Shown here: positions 45,201-57,200 of the stretch, in pieces
How positions within the stretch are numbered: the first letter of the stretch is position 1
Layout of the letters: each line of letters begins with the position of its first letter
Assembly: GCF_001659605.2 (NCBI RefSeq)
Contig: NC_035178.2
Coordinates: forward strand, 32,009,127-32,073,126
Origin: Manihot esculenta
Taxonomy: Eukaryota; Streptophyta; Magnoliopsida; Malpighiales; Euphorbiaceae
Length of the DNA stretch: 64,000 bases
Direction: 5' to 3'
Notes under the pieces: generated by a model
What the model was told of the DNA's origin: nothing
Databases searched by the model: none
What the model saw: only the letters and a program-made list of their open reading frames with translations
Position numbers and translations under genes: made by a program

Positions 45201-48200
45201 TATCAATATTATAAGGAATAATTGGACAATTTCAATGTATTATCATATGAAAGGAATACACAAATGAATTTCAACAAAAACTCAAAAGAAATCAAGTATC
45301 ATCATATGTGATGGGTACACCAAAAATGAATGTTCAGCGATAGAAATCTAGAAGAAAAGAAAGAGAAATCAACATAAAAGAAAAAAATCAAGTGAATTTT
45401 TTGCTTGACATTTTGAGAAAAAGTTGTACCTCCGAACAAGAGCCTGGAGAAAGTTCTGTATATTTCCTATCAGAAAAGCAAAGAGCAGGAGGCCAAGTCC
45501 AACAATGGACATTGTGAAGAGAACTTCCCAAACAAAATAACTTGGTATTAGGTTTCCAGCAAGAGTACTGATTTGCTTCAGAAGGCAAAAACAACACATG
45601 ATATCAGCAAAAAATAATAGTTAGTGCTATTGGGACAGAAAATTTGTGCCTTTTCATTAAGAGTTTATACAAATTTATAAACAAATATTCCCAAGATTAA
45701 ACTAACTAATGTGGAATATCTATATTTTTATCCTTGTAGTCATGCTAATCAAGAATTTAAATATTTGTCACAAATACAACTTCGGTATTCTATAATGCTC
45801 CCCAATTGGAGCATAGATATTAATCATACCAACTTGTTACAAATAAGTTAACTCAAGCTCCAATTATAGCTTTCTGAAGATGTCTCCTAATGGCTCTCCA
45901 ATTCTAACATATCTCTTTGAGATAATCGTTTGTTGAATGTTTTCACGAACAAAGCGATAATCAATCTCAATATATTTAGTTCACTCATGAAACATAAGAT
46001 AAGAAACAATATGGAGAGCAGTTTAATTCTTATACCAAAACTTAGCAGGGAGTGAGGTTTTAAGATCAACTTCACTCAATAAATGATGTATCCATACAAT
46101 CTAACATATAAACTGCATCATAACTTTATATTATGATTCTCCAATATAACGAGTTACTATATTCTACTTCTTACTTCTACAATACACCAAATTTTCTCCA
46201 ACAAATACACAATATCTACTAGTGTATCCCCCTATCAACCTTGGATAAAACCTAATCTATATCTAAAAAACATTTAACATTAGCATTCCCATGATGTCCA
46301 TAAAATAGTGAAGATTTTTAAGACTATATTGAACTTCTCTTACTTAATTGTTACATACAATTATATATCTATTTATACACAGAGAACTGAAAACAAAAAA
46401 GAGAACAAATAAATACAAATATTCCACTATAATTAAGATCTATAATTTTGCCTCAATTCAAGGTCTAAAGTTGTGCCTAGGATCAGCTTGATCAATTTGA
46501 TTCGTCAACACTCCCCCTCAAGTTGGTGCACAACTATTACACATGCCCAACTTGCAACCAAGGTGTGATGGGTCCTGTTATTTAGCCTTGTAAAAGACAA
46601 TAATCTGATGTATTTTCAAATAGAAAAATAATACATATTTATATATATATATATATGTCCTCTTACTAAAAAAGGAATGTAAAACCTAATTAAATCCTAA
46701 AATCAAGCCCTAAAGCAGTCCTAGAATCAAGCTACCTAACAAGAAAGGAATGTACACTATATTTACATTTGATTTCCACAACACTCTCCCTCAAGTTAGA
46801 GCACAACATTAATTATGTTCAACTTGTTATAGATGTAGTTAACCTGAGCTCCATTAAGAGATTTAGTGAAAATGTCTCCTAATTGCTCTCTAGTTCTGAT
46901 GTGTTCCGTTGAGATGGCTTTTGTTGAATCTTTTCACGAACAAAATGACAATCAATTTGTTAAGTCCCCTGGATATGGATCACATCACAGGTCAATTCAA
47001 GGACTGAAATTATGCCTAGAATCTGCTTAATCAATTTGATTCGTCAACAAATAGACCAAGTTATGGAGCTTCCTTCAAATAACATAGGTTAAGATCTAAG
47101 GCTGCGCAATCATTAAATGTTGGAGGAGACATGAACTGACTTGTAAGTTGTAAAACTAAGAAGCAACGTCAAAATGAGTTTAATTTATTGTTATAAGTTA
47201 TAGAAAGTAAATATGTAATATAGGAAGTAAATATTGATAGATGGGTCAGTTGCTTAATCTTAGGGATTGTATAATCATAGGCTTGATTTTCCTTTCTGTT
47301 AGATACTGTCTCTCATGTATAAATAGATTGTAATCTCTATTGTGAGATAACAACAAATATTATATTTCTACATTTATCAACCAGTCTACTATACTTCTCA
47401 AAGTATTCAAACAATCTAACATCTTTTTTTGAGTTGCCATTATAAGTGATAGGTGCATTGCATTGCTCTGCACCCAGATTTCAAGTCAAGTACATAATCT
47501 CTTTTAAATTAAACATACCTTTCTTACAGCAAAACCCCTCAATGCTCATGAAATATTTCAAAAATACATCTCAAAATTTTCTTGAATTAAATTTTGGATA
47601 CACTTGTTGGGAATGCAAAATTAGTAAGTGATAAGTCCAATATACAATTACAACAAACTCGTAGAAAAAATTTAATTAGATAGTTGGTGAAGGAAATGAT
47701 TACAAGAGAACAAAAGATTAAATGGATGAAAATTATCTTTTAAAAGAAAATAACCATGAGAGGGAAAGTGAATTAAAACAAACAAGCCACATAAATACAA
47801 TGTCCTCCTATTGTAAACAACAGAAAACAACAATCAGTGCACTAGAGAGAAGATGATGATGATGATGAGCAGCCATTAAAAGCAAATGCGCCTGATTAGT
47901 TACCTGGAATCCCCAAAATAGTGAATACACATATCTGGTGATAGCACTATTCTTTGATGATGTGAGGTTAACAGCTTGGACATAGATTCCGTATGGAAAA
48001 CCATCTTGAGTAAAACAAGCAGTGGCATTGGCATTTGTTGTCCAATTCAACCAAGTTTGGTCGGAACCAAGTTCTGCATGCTTATCCCCATGCCCACAAT
48101 CTATGAAACTCATACACACTTCCTTAATACTAGACTGATGGCAGGCATCACGAAGGCATTGATTAACCCTCTGCTACAAAAATAAGTGAGAGGATTAATT

Positions 48201-51200
48201 GAGAATAAATTATTTAAAAACTATCACTTAAGGATTGTATATTTGTATTATTACTAATAAAAATACATTCAGAATTTTCTCCCACAAACTAAGAACATAA
48301 ATATCAGAAAACAAGCAAAATGCCTAACACAAAAAAAACATTCCAAGATTCCAGAAAGAACTCAAGAAGACATTTAAAATATCATGAAATTGAATCCTAA
48401 ATGACTTGGCACCTATTTTATTGTCCTCAAGGTATATCAAACGAATATTTCAACATTCACATAACATTCAAGCTCTCAAATTACACAATAAAAATTATAT
48501 TGACATTGACAAGTTTAAGAGGTACAAATTTTCAAAAAGTTCAGTTTGTTTCAACATTAGCATTTGGATTATGCATGATTCTTGGGGGTCTCATACCGAA
48601 ACTGAAGAACTGTACTGGAACCAAAAAAGAATAGATATTATAGGAACCTGAAGAATTTTGGAGAATTTTAGAGTATTCTTGTATTTCTCTCTTAATCTTT
48701 ACAAGTGATTTACATTATTATTTATACATAAAGAATTACGATTAAACAGGAAGCAAATAATCAAAATAATTATAGAGATAATTAAAGATTCTAATTTATA
48801 CCTAGAATCCATAATCAATCAAACTATATCACTAGTAATCGGCAAATAAGTCAACACTTTCCCTCAAGTTGGTACATAGATGTCACACATACTCAACTTG
48901 CAAATCAGATTATGGTACGTTCTATTGTTGAGTCCTTTAGTAAACACATCAGCAAGTTGGCCGGTAGAAGTCACATGAACTAAACTCAAAACACCGTCTG
49001 CAATTCTGACAGTGTCTTTTTATAGACATGGAAGATAATTAAGGAAGCTTTCAGAGAAGTCCGTCATATGTCTATTTGCACCAGAATCAATAATCCACGG
49101 AGCAGAACCAAAAAACAAAACAAAACCACTATCAAAAGTCCTTATATTACCCACACAAGTCGCTGCCATTTCAAAAAAAAAAAAAACTTTTCTGTCAAAA
49201 ACAGTGGAAGATCAGGCAAATCAAAGCCGCGACTTGATGACTAGTATGCCGAAAAGAATCACTGCCGGAAAAAACCATCGAAACAAATTTAAAAGACCAA
49301 CAAAAAAAACCAATGGAATTAGTAGATCAAGAGACAGAATTGCCAAGTGGCAGAACGCCCAAACAGTAGCTAAAGCCAAATCCAAATCTACTAAGGCTAA
49401 TCACCTTAAATGGAGTACCAAACCTCAAAACATCACCCAAGCTTGCAATACCCAGGCCGAATCGATGCCAGAAGAGGAGAGGGAGTCGCCTGATCTCGCG
49501 TGAAAAGGACACACGTGCTGGCGCGTGGAGTCGGAGCGAAGAGAGAGGAAGGCGCATGTGGGCTACATGCGCTTCATCTGGTCGCCGAACTTGGACATGA
49601 TGCCGATCTTGTGCTGCGATTTTGATTTGTAGGGGTGGTGATACAAACAACTCATCCTAAACGGGTGATTTAGAGATGGCAGATTTGAGACTCAAGCTAC
49701 CGAAAAATTTTAAACCAACAGACCAAAGGAGCTACAAATCTGAGAACTAGGCGCTGATACCATAAAGAATTTGAAAGGAATTGTTTATTCTATTTTGATA
49801 TATACTAAGAATCAACCTAAATTATGAATATTTACAATAATAATTATTAGAGTGTGAACAAAATCTGTATATAATCATAGGAGATTACAGAATTATAGGC
49901 CAATTGATTGATAGAGGATTCTTAGGAGTTGCCTTAATAAGGTTTTGTAATCTGTATATATACACACTTACTTCAATGGAGAAATATATTGAAATTGCCC
50001 AGTTATTTCGTATCTTATTACAAGAATAAAATATCTATAATCAAGCCTAATTAGGATCGCAAAGATCTGAATCCTCCTAATTAGAAACTTTCTATGTTGG
50101 TTAACACTAGATCACCTTCAACATGTATAAGCTATCATGCAATCTACCATTATCAATCCTCTTCCCTATGAGAAGATTCAATGGTCAGTAAAGAACTCAA
50201 TTTTACACAATGACCGGGTCTAATTTTACAGTTAAGAGCATTGATGACAGAAAAATGGAGAACGTGAAGGATGTTGAGATTATTTCTGTATATAGCCTAG
50301 ATTTGTACTAATAATTAGGGATATGATTGTATGACATGATTAGGCTATAATTAGGAAATTAATTTATTTTTTTACCTAGTATGTACTCTTGTAAGTAGTA
50401 TATATACCCCAATTGGCTTAAGGGGAATAATCAAGTATTTTCTCTCAAATCTTCTGCTCTCATTTTCTTCTTTTCATCAAAGGTTTCATAGTATCAGAGC
50501 CAAGAAACTTGGTTCACCTTTGAGTGGCAGATCTGCCACCTTGCTTTGATGACTTTCTGGAAATCAGTTAGTCTCAACACCCAGCCCATTCTCCACACTG
50601 GCTTCCGATCTGCTTTCCGGTGAAGCACCGTCTCCAGATCCGGCCCCACGCGCCACCCCAAGCAGCCTATCTCCAGCCACGCGCAGCCCATTCTCCACGC
50701 AGGCTTCCGATCTGCTTTCCGGTGAAGCGCCGCCTCCAGATCCGGCCCCACACACCACCCCAAGCAGCCTGTCTCTGACCACACGCCGACGCGTACACCA
50801 TCTTCCGGTGACCATTTCACGCCGGCGATTCTTCCTCCAGCATCGCCCAGCGCCGGCAACTCCAGCCGAGCAGGTCCAGTCGCCTGTTCAGCCCGCCTTC
50901 ACGCACGGGCGTGTGCACCATCTTCCGGCAACTGTTTCACACCGGCGACTCTTCCAGCATCGCCCAGCGCCAGCAACTCTAACCCAGTAGGTCCGATCGC
51001 TTGCCGAGCCCATCTAACGTCGGATTTACTGTTTATAGGCGCAGATCCTTCTTTTTTGGCAGATTCAGATTCAGTCTCCATGGCCCAATCAAATATTGCC
51101 CATTCTAGTAATTCTTTTACTTATCTAACCAGGTCTTTACCCATTGGTTCATGGATCCTCGACTCTGGTGCTTCTGATCATATCTCTGATAATCCCTCTC

Positions 51201-54200
51201 TTTTTTCTACTCTTGTTTCACCCTCCACACCATCTAAAGTCACATTAGCTAATGATTCACAAACTCAAGTTAAAGGGATCGGTAACGTATATCCTCTTCC
51301 TTCGATCCCCTTGACTAATGTTTTATTTACCCCTGACTGTCCATACAACCTAATCTCTGTTAGCAAATTAACTAAAGATCTTCACTGTTCAGTCATCTTT
51401 ACTACTGAATCTGTGGTTATGCAGGACCGGAGTACCGGAAATATGATTGGAGCAGGATATGAGTCATAAGGATTGTACTATTTTTTCACTTCTAACTCTC
51501 CAATTGCTTTTATGTCTTCCACCTCCGCTGAACTCATTCATAGTCGTTGCGGACATCCAAGTCTGAACAAGTTAGAAAAACTAGTTCCTAGACTCTATTC
51601 CTTGCCTTCTTTAGAATGCTAGTCTTGTCAACTCGAAAAACAAACTCGAGCTTCTTTTCCCAAGCGAATCAATAATAGGGCCAATTCCATGTTTGACATT
51701 GTTCATTCAGATATTTGGGGTTCAAGTCGGATTAGTACAACTCTGGGATTTCAATATTTTGTTACCTTTATTGATAACTATTTTCGTTGCACTTGGCTTT
51801 TTCTGATGAAGAATCGTTCTGATTTGTTTCCTATTTTTCAAAAGTTTTATGCTGAAATCTAGAATCAATTTGGTGTTCGCATTAAGATACTGCGAAATGA
51901 TAATGCAAGAGAATATTTGTCTTCCTCATTCACTCATTTCTTGTCTACTCAGGGTATTATTCACCAAACTTCTTGCTCTTATACCCCACAACAAAATGGA
52001 GTTGCTAAGCGGAAAAATCGGCATTTAATTGAAACAGCCCGCACTTTACTCCTACATCACAATATTCCGTTGCGTTTTTGGGGGAAGCTATCCTCACTGC
52101 CTGTTACTTGATTAACCGAATGCCTTTCTCTATTTTGCAGCATCAAAGTCCTTATTCTGTCCTATTTTCTAACCAGAATTCCACCCAGTTGTCTCTGCGT
52201 ATTTTCGGATGTATATGCTTTGTTCATGATCATACTCTTGGCAAAGACAAACTCCAACCCAAATCAATTAAATGTGTCTTTCTCAGCTATTCACGGCTTC
52301 AAAAAGGTTACAAATGCTATGACCCTACTACTAACAGATATTTTGTGTCTGCAGATGTCACCTCTTTTGAAGTCTCTCCTTACTTTTCTTCTAGTCCAAC
52401 ACACAACTTTTGTCCCTAGCGCTTTGCCTGTACTTCTAACTCCTATTCCTTCTTTGCCGCAAGTGTGTCCATCTCCCATTCCTATGCCACCTCTTCAGGT
52501 CTATACACATCGGTCTCACCCATCTGCTAATAACAATGACATTTCTCTCCCTAATGCAGGTACTTCTAATGACTCCCCTCCCGTTCCGTCATCACCTACT
52601 TCGGTCATGCCTTCAACAACAGCAGCTACTCCTCTTGCTCTTCGAAAAGGTATTCGCTCTTCCCGAAATCCTCATCCCATTTATAATTTTGTGAGTTACC
52701 ATCGTTTGTCTCCTTTCTATTGTACTTTTGTCTCTGTTGTGTCTGCTGTCTCCATACCCAAGACAGTTAGAGAAGCATTGGATCATCCTGGTTGGTGTAA
52801 TGCCATAGTTGAGGAAATGACTACTCTGCATAACAATAGAACTTGGGAATTGGTATCCTTACCACCTGGTAAGTCTACTGTTGGTTGTCGATGGGTTTAC
52901 ACAGTTAAGGTGGGACCTGATGGCAAAATTGATCGCCTTAAAGCTCGCCTTGTAGCTAAAGGTTACGCGCAGATTTTTGGGCTTGATTACAGTGATACTT
53001 TCTCTCCTGCCAAAATAGCTTTTGTTCGCCTCCTTATCTCATTGGCTGCAATTAATCACTGTACCCTGCGTCAACTGGACATTAAAAATGCCTTTCTTCA
53101 TGGAGAGCTCGCTAAAGAAGTTTATATGGGGCAACCTCCAGGATTTGTTGCTCAAGGGGAGTCAGGCTTAGTATGTCGTCTTCGGCGCTCTTTGTATGGG
53201 CTAAAACAGTCTCCAAAAGCATGGTTTGGACGATTTAGCACTGTAGTTCAACAGTTTGGAATGTCTCAAAGTAATTCTGATCATTCCGTATTTTTTCGTT
53301 ATAATGGTGATAGATGCATCTACTTGGTAGTCTATGTTGATGATATTGTTATTACAGGAAATGATCATGATGGAATCTCTCAGCTTAAGCAACATTTGTT
53401 CAGTCATTTCCAAACTAAAAATATGGGGAAACTGAAATATTTCTTGGGAATTGAAGTGGCACAGTCTAAGACAGGTATTGCAATTTCTCAACGGAAATAT
53501 GCTTTGGATATATTGGAAGAAACAGGCATATTAGACTGTAGACATGCGGACACTCCCATGGATCCAAATGTTAAGCTTGTTCCTGAACAGGGAGAGCCAC
53601 TTAAAGATCCTGCTAGATACAGAAGATTAATCGGCAAGCTCAATTATCTCACTATCACACGACCAGATATTTCCTTTGCTGTAAGTGTGGTTAGTCAATT
53701 TCTTCAAACTCCATACAGTAGTCACTGGGATGCAGTCATTCGCATTCTTAGATATCAAAAGAGCTCCAGGACAAGGTCTACTCTATGAGGACAAGGGTCA
53801 CTCACAAATTATTGGCTATTCTGATGTAGATTGGGCAGGTTCCCTTTCAGATAGACGATCTACTTCAGGATATTATATTATGATTGGAGGGAATCTCATA
53901 TCCTGGAAAAGTAAAAAGTAAAGTGTGGTTGCAAGATCAAGTGCAGGAGTAGAATATCGAGCTATGGCTTTAGCAACATGCGAACTCATCTGGATGAAGC
54001 CGCTCCTTTAAGAATTGAAATATAGCGATATTGACCAAATGAAATTGATATGTGATAATCAAGCTGCCCTCCATATTGCATCAAATCCAGTTTTTCATGA
54101 GAGGACAAAGCATATAGCGTGGATTGCCATTTTATTAGGCAAAAGATTAAGTCCGGATGCATTTTTACTAGCTTTGTCAACTCAAATGATCAGCTAGCTG

Positions 54201-57200
54201 ATGTTTTCACAAAATCACTTCGAGGACCACGAATCGAGTATATTTGTAACAAGCTTGGAGCATATGATATATACGCTCCAGCTTAAAGGGGACTGTTGAG
54301 ATTATTTCTGTAAATAGCCTAGATTTGTACTGATAATTAGGGATATGATTATGTGATATGATTGGAATATGATTAGGCTATAATTAGGAAATTATTTTAT
54401 TTTTTTACCTAGTATGTACTCTTATAAGTAGTATATATACCCCAATTGCTTTGAGAGGAATAATCAAGTATTTTCTCTCAAATCTTTTGCTCTCTTTTTC
54501 TTCTTTTCATCAAAGGTTTCAAAGGACAAATAATTATTTAATAGTGGGTGCACAAATAACAAAACTTGTCTCGGATATGAGAGTAAAAGAGTCGTCAGCA
54601 ATTTCAACACTATATTTGGCTAGAAAAGGAAAATAATTGAGAAAACCTTTAAAAGAGTCTGTCATATGTCTATTCGTACCAAAATCAATAATCCATGGAA
54701 TAGTATCAAGAGAAGAAGCACTACTTGACTTTACAAAGTTAGATGTGGTACCAGAGGAGGAAGAGGTGTCAATATGAGACATGAGGCGCTTGAGACTCTG
54801 AATTTCATTAAGGAAAAGAAACTTAGTAGTTGTTGTCTCCTTAAAGGGTTCATCCACAGTTTCTACTAAATTAGCTTGAGCTCCAGAGGTAACTCGTTTC
54901 TCCACGGCCTCCAGTGAGATGACCATGTAACTTCCAGCAAGTCTCCTTGGTATGCCTCAGTTTCCTACAATAGTCACAATGCAAGTGATTTTTTAAGAAT
55001 TAGGAGACTGCAGTGTACTCAAACTAGTAGCCAACCTAGCCTTTTCAACTGGTGCAGTATAGAGTATAGCATGTCGGAGACTTTTCTCTTATTTAACATG
55101 GGCATGGGCCTCTTCTAGAGAAGGAAAAGGATTTTTCCACAACACTTGGACCCGAATTGAATCATATTCGTTATTCAACCCTGCAAGAAAATCATAGACC
55201 CATTCCTTTTTAATCATTATTCGAAATTTGACTGCATCTCCAGTAGAGTCTGTCTGGAAGTCCTAATAGTAATCAAGCTCCTACCATAAGCCACATAACT
55301 CCGAATAAAATTAGAAGACAGTCATTTCTCTTTGCTTAGTACTATGGATCTTATTCTGAATATCATAAATTTGGGCATCATTCCCAATCTTAGAACAAGT
55401 TAAGGACACAACCTTCCATATTTTTACAGTAGTGTCAATTAACAAATAGGACTTAGAGAAATGAGGTTGCATAGAGTTAAATAACCATGTCATAACAAAG
55501 CAATTATCTAAGTCCCATTGAGAAAAATCTGGATCACTCTCATCCGGTTACTTCTTATTACCGATGACATAGCCTGTGTTAAATTTGGGTTAGGCCTAAC
55601 TCACCCCAAAAGCTAGCTCAAGGGGGAGGAGTGCCTATGGCCCATATAAGGGGCACATTACCCCTTTCAACAACCGATGTGGGATTCAACACACCCCCTC
55701 ACGCCTAAAATTTTTACTGTTGCGTGACATATTTATGGAAGGCCCAACATCGGATGGGGAGGCTCTGATATCATGTTAAATTTGGATCAGGTCTAACCCC
55801 AAAAGCTAGCTCAAGGGGAAGGAGTGCCTATGGCCCATATAAGGGGCACATTACTCCTTTCCACAACCAATGTGGGATTCAACACACCCTCCTCACGCCA
55901 GAATTTTTACTGGTGCGTGACATATTTATGAGAGGCCCAACATCGGATGGGAGGCTCTGATACCATGTTAAATTTGGATCAGGCCTAACTCACCCCAAAG
56001 CTAGCTCAAGGGGGAGGAGTGCCTATGGCCCATATAAAGGGCACATTACCCTTTCCACAACCAATGTGGGATTCATCAGCCTGCAGTCCTCTAACTTTGA
56101 TAAACAACAAACAAGACTTTGACCAAGCAAGATAATTGGTTCCATCAAGTTTTACGGGACTAATTTGCAAGGAAGGATTATCATAGTTAGGAATCGAGAC
56201 TCTTTTACCTTCTGCCATGATAAAAACAAATGAACCGTGAAAGAATAGGAGGTACACAAGATTGTACACACAAAATAGCCCAACTGAATCACTAAAAAAC
56301 CAAGTAGCGGCATGGGAAGGCCGGAAAGACGATCGAAATCGGCGCCGGAGTGATCAAAGCAGTGAAGCAGCGTCGAATGATGTCTCACGCTCCGGGAAGG
56401 GAGGGTGCATGAGCCTCACGTGCAGGACTTTCCAGGGTCGAAGCTAGGTGGTTGGGCTGGCGATGTGGTGCCAGTGGTGAGAGGTGGAAAGGTTTCTAGA
56501 TAGGGTAGTACGAAAATGGTAGATTTAGGGTTTTGAAATCCTAAAAAGGAAAAATTGAATTTAATCCCTAAAATCAGATATCATAAAGAATTTTGGAAAA
56601 TTTTAAAGTATTCTTGTATTTCACTCTTGATCTATACCGGTGATTGACATGACTATTTATACACAGAGAATTACAACTAAACAGAAAGCAAATAATTAAA
56701 GAATAATTACAGAGATAATTAAGGATTCTAATTTATGCCTAGAATTCGTAATCAAATCGAATCATATCACTAGAATCAGCAAATAAGTCAACATAAATCA
56801 ATTCCCTAATTATAGCCTAATCATATCTCAATTATATCACATAAACTAAGCACCTAATTATGCACACAATTACTACAAATCTAGGTTATTTACAGAAAGT
56901 ATCTCAACAAAGCCTATAATCATGCAATTTCTAAGATCAAATAGCTAACAAATCTATCCATATTTACTTCCTATATTAATATATTTACTTCCTACAACAA
57001 TTGTCTTGTTACAATATACAGCAATGAAAAATGAACCAATGAATAACAAGGGTATCAACGCTTATATAAAATATTTAAGACTGTGAAATAGGCGATATAT
57101 ATGCATATATATATATATATAAAGAAATAAAAGCTCAATAAGAATGCATATTTGGACATTATAAGGCCTTTTGCCCACCTGCAACCCAAAGAGGTACCAA

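Larger units (their letters stand above)
38661..45260 (+). mobile_element. Tat/Ogre-type Ty3/gypsy element, gag missing, no 3' LTR
   Basis: A plus-strand element with a 5' LTR (carrying a MITE), leader, protease, RT, RNase H, a second RNase H and integrase. Gag is absent: the leader is followed within about 130 bases of element sequence by the pre-protease linker. A composite TRIM is inserted at that point. The sequence ends after the integrase C-terminus at about 45220-45260, about 170-200 bases from CNGC exon 45430-45575, with no 3' LTR. Confidence 0.85.
48649..50106 (-). mobile_element. Copia-A6, internally deleted element with unlike LTRs
   Basis: Left LTR 48649-48856 (family A), purine tract, RNase H end to about 49002, then a jump to the protease region (CAATTCTGACAGTG, 49003-49140), a leader to 49748, primer site TGGTATCAGCGCC (minus, about 49762-49750) and a right LTR 49763-50106 of a related but different type. 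RT, integrase and gag are gone. The right LTR contains a Copia-C LTR. Confidence 0.8.
50272..54521 (+). mobile_element. Copia-D2, complete ends, gag deleted
   Basis: 4250 bp with LTRs 50272-50488 and 54294-54521 and duplication AAGGA at 50267-50271 and 54522-54526. Leader with two tandem duplications, then protease, integrase, RT, RNase H. Gag is missing: the leader runs into [20 protein letters not shown] just before the protease. Stops and frameshifts are scattered through pol. Antisense to the channel gene. Confidence 0.95.
50107..56793 (-). mobile_element. Copia-A5, split by Copia-D2 and a three-LTR TRIM
   Basis: A minus-strand family A element with 5' LTR 56793-56585, leader, gag and protease. 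Copia-D2 (50272-54521) is inserted in the protease region with AAGGA duplication. The 3' half beyond the protease is missing: 50107 abuts the Copia-A6 LTR. Its gag is also interrupted by the TRIM at 55577-56078. Confidence 0.88.

Noticed and set aside
50494..50859. Repetitive 121-codon minus-strand frame ([15 protein letters not shown] type)
   Set aside because: It is the antisense of tandem duplications in the Copia-D2 leader. The periods are multiples of three, which keeps frames open.
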